A DNA stretch of 64,000 nucleotides from Bacteroidetes bacterium HGW-Bacteroidetes-8 (GTDB lineage: Bacteria; Bacteroidota; Bacteroidia; Bacteroidales; UBA932). Shown here piece after piece: positions 61,054 through 64,000 of the stretch (position 1 is the first letter of the stretch; every line of letters begins with the position of its first letter). The DNA is taken from contig PHCZ01000001.1 of the NCBI GenBank assembly GCA_002840895.1, forward strand, positions 414,278 to 478,277. Direction: 5' to 3'. Under the pieces are notes generated by a model. That model was not told the origin of the DNA, did not search any database, and saw only the letters and a list, made by a program, of their open reading frames with translations. A program made the translations under genes and the position numbers.

Positions 61054-61623
61054 ATGGACTATTCAGAGATATTCGGAGCAGTTACAGGTATTATTTATGT
61101 AATACTAGAGATTAAACAGAAAAAGTCGATGTGGATTGTGGGTGCTGTATCTGCTCTCTTCTATACCCTGATATTCCTTAATGCAAATCTTTTTGCGGCA
61201 ATGGGGCTGCAGATATATTTTCTTTTTGCAAGCATTTACGGATGGTGGATGTGGAGCAGACAAAATAGCAACGAGGAGATATCAGAACCGATTGTATTAA
61301 AGCTTAGCATAAAGAGGGCAGCCATATCATCTGCATTAGCGTTAGCCGGGTTTCTGTTTCTTTGGTATATCCTTAAAAACTATAGCTCCGACCCTATGCC
61401 TGCTACTGATGCTCTGATAGCTTCATTGAGTATGCTGGCAACCTACTGGGTTACCAACAGATTCATACAACATTGGCATTTGTGGATTGCTGCAGATGTA
61501 CTTGCAATATATATGTATTTCTCTCAGGGACTCTATGCTACTACTGCTCTTTATCTTATCTATATAATTGCTGCTATTGCAGGCATTGTCCACTGGAGAA
61601 AGTTTCGACAGGTTTTGAATTAG
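61054..61623 (+). CDS. pnuT: PnuC-family thiamin transporter (PnuT)
   Basis: Inner-membrane facilitator of 189 residues with about seven membrane segments and the family motif YGWWMWSRQ at about 66-74. Paired with an outer-membrane receptor under one TPP riboswitch, which makes it a thiamin (PnuT) rather than nicotinamide riboside transporter. A thiamin pyrophosphokinase gene, found after pnuT in some Bacteroides, is absent; the next gene has its own promoter. Confidence 0.9.
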   Translation: MDYSEIFGAVTGIIYVILEIKQKKSMWIVGAVSALFYTLIFLNANLFAAMGLQIYFLFASIYGWWMWSRQNSNEEISEPIVLKLSIKRAAISSALALAGFLFLWYILKNYSSDPMPATDALIASLSMLATYWVTNRFIQHWHLWIAADVLAIYMYFSQGLYATTALYLIYIIAAIAGIVHWRKFRQVLN

Positions 61624-61644
61624 CTCTAAAATTTCCTATTTTTG
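61614..61644 (+). promoter_or_regulatory. Promoter of the kinase-murQ unit
   Basis: TTTG, 19 bases, TATTTTTG: exact Bacteroidota consensus. The -33 box lies at the end of pnuT; the kinase ATG follows 21 bases after the -7 box. Confidence 0.8.
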
Positions 61645-61665
61645 GCCGAATTAATAAATTGAAAT

Positions 61666-62502
61666 ATGCGTCTTATTGCAGATAGCGGCTCAACCAAGGT
61701 AGACTGGAGAGCAATCCATAGTGACGGTACTGTTCAGGAGATAACGACAGCCGGAATAAATCCGTTTTTTCAAACAGAGGAGCAAATTATTTACGAACTG
61801 GAACAACATCTGCTACCCGAGATAAGTGCCTCAGTTAATGAGATTCACTTTTACGGAGCAGGGGTATCATCACCGGATAAGGTGAAAATCCTTCAGGATT
61901 GCTTCAGAAAGGTCTTTCCAAAGGCAAACACCAACGCATACACAGATCTTCTTGCGGCAGCCCGTTCACTTTGTGGCAATAAGCCTGGTATCGCAGGGAT
62001 AATGGGAACCGGAGCTAACTCTTGTTTCTTTGATGGTAATGAAATTGTAGATAATGTTCCGGCCTGTGGCTATATTCTTGGAGATGAGGGGAGCGGTGCG
62101 GTCCTCGGGAAAAAATTTATATCAGATTACCTTAAGAGGCAACTTCCTGCAGATCTTAATGCTCAGTTTGATCTTAAATACAATCTTAACTACAGCATAG
62201 TGATAGAGAGGGTATACAGACAACCATTTCCAAACAGGTATCTTGCCACTTTTTCTGTATTCCTTAACGAGAACAAAACTCACCCATACGTGGATAAATT
62301 CCTGAGAGAGTGCTTTAATGAGTTCTTTACAAGAAATATTATGCAGTATGACTACAAAAAATACCCAGTGAACTTAGTAGGCTCTGTGGCATTTCACTAT
62401 AAGGAGATTTTAGTTGATGTTGCATCAAAACTCGGTATTAAAATTGGGAAAATAGTACAGTCTCCCATAGACGGACTGGCAGAATATCACAAATCTTTAT
62501 AA
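61666..62502 (+). CDS. BadF/BadG-family amino-sugar kinase (MurK/NagK-like)
   Basis: A 278-residue ATPase of the actin/hexokinase fold. Phosphate-1 motif IADSGSTKVDW at the N-terminus, GIMGTGANSCFFDG (phosphate 2) and GYILGDEGSGAVLG are BadF/BcrAD features. It is followed four bases later by a MurQ gene; in Tannerella forsythia a kinase of this family (MurK) next to murQ phosphorylates N-acetylmuramic acid. GlcNAc is an alternative substrate. No transporter or MurT homologue is in the window. Confidence 0.83.
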   Translation: MRLIADSGSTKVDWRAIHSDGTVQEITTAGINPFFQTEEQIIYELEQHLLPEISASVNEIHFYGAGVSSPDKVKILQDCFRKVFPKANTNAYTDLLAAARSLCGNKPGIAGIMGTGANSCFFDGNEIVDNVPACGYILGDEGSGAVLGKKFISDYLKRQLPADLNAQFDLKYNLNYSIVIERVYRQPFPNRYLATFSVFLNENKTHPYVDKFLRECFNEFFTRNIMQYDYKKYPVNLVGSVAFHYKEILVDVASKLGIKIGKIVQSPIDGLAEYHKSL

Positions 62503-62506
62503 TCCA

Positions 62507-63319
62507 ATGAGAGTTACAGAACAATCATCAAATTATAATCATCTGGACAAGATGTCCACGTTGGAACTTCTGGTTAATATAAATAACGAAGATAAAACAG
62601 TGCCTTTTGCGGTAGAGAGGTGCATACCTCAGATAGAGAAGCTTGTTGACGGTATTGTTGAGAGACTCTCAAGAGGAGGTAGGCTATTCTATTTGGGAGC
62701 AGGAACAAGCGGTCGTCTGGGAATCCTTGACGCTTCTGAGATTCCGCCAACATTCGGAGCTCCGTTTGATTTGGTTATTGGTCTTATTGCAGGTGGTGAT
62801 AAAGCAATAAGAAGAGCCGTAGAGGCTGCCGAAGACAGTTGGGAGGGGGGATGGAATGATATGCAGCAGTACGGAGTAGATAACGACGATATTGTTGTGG
62901 GTATTGCTGCTTCCGGGACTACACCCTATGTTATTGGTGCAGTAAAAGAGTCCAGGTCAAGAGGAATTCTTACTGCGTGTGTTACCTGCAATCCAAACAG
63001 CCCTTTGGCTGCAGAGGTTGATATTCCAATAGAGGCCGTGGTAGGCCCCGAATTTGTAACCGGAAGTACAAGAATGAAAGCAGGGACAGCCCAAAAGCTG
63101 GTTCTTAATATGATTACCACATCTGCTATGATTAGACTTGGTCACGTAAAAGGGAATAAGATGGTAGATATGCAGTTGACAAATGCCAAGTTGGTAGACA
63201 GAGGAACAAGAATGATTATGGACGAAGCCTCAATTTCAGACTATGAACAGGCAAAAGAGCTGCTTCTCACCCACGGCTCAGTTAGAAAGGGCGTAGATTT
63301 CTTTAAAAATCAGAGATAA
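62507..63319 (+). CDS. murQ: N-acetylmuramic acid 6-phosphate etherase
   Basis: Cleaves the lactyl ether of MurNAc 6-phosphate to GlcNAc 6-phosphate and D-lactate in peptidoglycan recycling. 270 residues, slightly shorter than E. coli MurQ. The SIS-domain motif GAGTSGRLGILDASEIPPTFG carries the catalytic Glu78, a second acidic residue lies near 109, and GSTRMKAGTAQK is conserved. Its substrate could be supplied by the adjacent kinase. Confidence 0.93.
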   Translation: MRVTEQSSNYNHLDKMSTLELLVNINNEDKTVPFAVERCIPQIEKLVDGIVERLSRGGRLFYLGAGTSGRLGILDASEIPPTFGAPFDLVIGLIAGGDKAIRRAVEAAEDSWEGGWNDMQQYGVDNDDIVVGIAASGTTPYVIGAVKESRSRGILTACVTCNPNSPLAAEVDIPIEAVVGPEFVTGSTRMKAGTAQKLVLNMITTSAMIRLGHVKGNKMVDMQLTNAKLVDRGTRMIMDEASISDYEQAKELLLTHGSVRKGVDFFKNQR

Positions 63320-63331
63320 CAGCCATTTGAA

Positions 63332-63955
63332 ATGTTCAGAAACAGTCTCTCATCATCACTGTTGTCCAATGCTGTAGAGGAGCTTACAGCTCTACCCGGT
63401 ATTGGTCGCAAGAGTGCATTGAGATTTGCACTTCATCTTCTTAAACAACCCAGAGAAAATGTAGAGAGATTCTCAAAGGCAATAATAAGAATGAGAGAGG
63501 AGATTAAATATTGCAGTATATGCAATATGATATCCGACACTCCTATTTGTTCAGTTTGCAGTGACACCAGAAGGGATTCATCGCTTGTTTGTGTTGTTGA
63601 GAGCATAAGAGATGTCCTCAGTATTGAAAATACAGGCGAATTCAAAGGTCTCTACCACGTGCTTGGTGGTATAATCTCCCCAATGGATGGAGTCTCTCCA
63701 TCTGATCTCTCTATAGACTCTCTTGTTAACAGAGTCGAAAGAGGTGGAGTAGAGGAGGTTTTTCTGGCTCTCAGTACCACAATGGAGGGAGAGACCACAT
63801 CATACTATATCTACAAAAAGATAGGAAGATTTCCGGTAAAAGTAAGCACTATTGCCAGAGGTGTAGGTTTCGGAGATGAACTTGAGTTTACGGACGAAGT
63901 TACCCTGGGAAGATCAATAACCAACAGACAGCCATTTATACCAGTTAATCAGTAA
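63332..63955 (+). CDS. recR: Recombination protein RecR
   Basis: Clamp-loading partner of RecF/RecO in single-strand gap repair, 207 residues. N-terminal helix-hairpin-helix ([20 protein letters not shown]), zinc-binding CSIC...CSVC (about 57-72) and a TOPRIM domain ([28 protein letters not shown]). 12 bases after murQ; no link in function is evident. Confidence 0.95.
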   Translation: MFRNSLSSSLLSNAVEELTALPGIGRKSALRFALHLLKQPRENVERFSKAIIRMREEIKYCSICNMISDTPICSVCSDTRRDSSLVCVVESIRDVLSIENTGEFKGLYHVLGGIISPMDGVSPSDLSIDSLVNRVERGGVEEVFLALSTTMEGETTSYYIYKKIGRFPVKVSTIARGVGFGDELEFTDEVTLGRSITNRQPFIPVNQ

Positions 63956-63968
63956 AAATCAAATATTA

Positions 63969-64000
63969 TGCATCAATTTCCTTTATCGTGGCTTTTAATA
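63969..64000 (+). CDS. Start of a further gene (truncated at window end)
   Basis: An ATG 13 bases after the recR stop opens MHQFPLSWLL..., running off the window. Too short to identify; listed because the distance and strand suggest a co-transcribed gene. Confidence 0.35.

Noticed and set aside
1-64000. CRISPR array, phage, transposon or toxin-antitoxin system
   Set aside because: No spaced direct repeats, integrase, transposase or recognisable toxin-antitoxin pair was seen on reading the window.

Overview
The window comes from a member of the Bacteroidota, most likely order Bacteroidales; I do not commit to a family or genus. The reasons are paired SusC/SusD outer-membrane systems with an STN domain, ECF sigma/FecR pairs, lipobox lipoproteins, Bacteroidota-only families (DUF3276, DUF4296, DUF4369, and tentatively DUF5606, DUF6340, DUF6427), type III glutamine synthetase, and many copies of the phylum's promoter (TTTG, 18-19 nt, TAnnTTTG). 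Start codons generally lack Shine-Dalgarno sequences. It reads as ordinary chromosome: I see no phage, insertion sequence, integrase or CRISPR array.

Layout. 1-2.6 kb (+): 3' end of trigger factor, clpP, clpX. 2.6-3.5 kb (+): a nitrilase-superfamily amidohydrolase. 3.5-10.4 kb (-): pheA with a phenylalanine-rich leader peptide and attenuator, an M20 dipeptidase, deoC with a small barrel protein, dtd, a radical SAM protein, a deaminase-type amidohydrolase and a DUF4296 lipoprotein. 10.4-12.7 kb (+): purD and a membrane protein. 12.8-15.6 kb (-): a class I aminotransferase and dacB. 15.7-26.3 kb (+): glnN, purM, a lipoprotein related to glutamate racemase, a DEDD 3'-5' exonuclease, an RlmI-type methyltransferase, a free-methionine-(R)-sulfoxide reductase, an M1 aminopeptidase lipoprotein and an EamA transporter. 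tRNA-Cys lies at 26.36 kb. 26.6-28.8 kb (-): a DsbD-type thiol:disulfide transporter.

29.1-49.4 kb (-) holds a TlpA-like gene followed by two tandem, clearly paralogous modules of ECF sigma, FecR anti-sigma, SusC, SusD and thioredoxin-fold (TlpA-like) proteins. The upstream-most module B (49.4-41.1) is separated from module A (41.0-30.6) by a strong terminator. Neither contains a recognisable glycan-degrading enzyme, but together with the neighbouring genes they carry four TlpA-like redox proteins and lie next to DsbD. In both modules the FecR-susC gap contains the same candidate antisense RNA: a promoter-like box on the opposite strand at the susC start codon and a conserved terminator hairpin at the fecR stop.

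49.5-58.3 kb: a DUF3276 gene divergent from the nusB-yajC-ybbR-coaE block, then a TerB/J-domain protein, DUF5606, rimO, fabG, an exported M55 D-aminopeptidase, a DUF6340-like lipoprotein and a small ribbon-helix-helix-like protein. 58.3-58.7 kb carries rnpB (-). 58.7-61.6 kb is a TPP-riboswitch-controlled thiamin uptake operon (TonB receptor plus PnuT). 61.6-63.3 kb is a separately promoted amino-sugar kinase/MurQ pair for peptidoglycan recycling, followed by recR and the start of one more gene.

The strongest observations are (1) a textbook-like Phe attenuator (MSNSTTYIFFCFFFG... leader, terminator and possible antiterminator) in front of monofunctional pheA, (2) the duplicated SusCD-thioredoxin modules with conserved antisense RNA candidates, and (3) a lipid-anchored, enlarged glutamate-racemase homologue with both catalytic cysteines, which together with an exported M55 D-aminopeptidase suggests D-amino-acid chemistry outside the cytoplasm.
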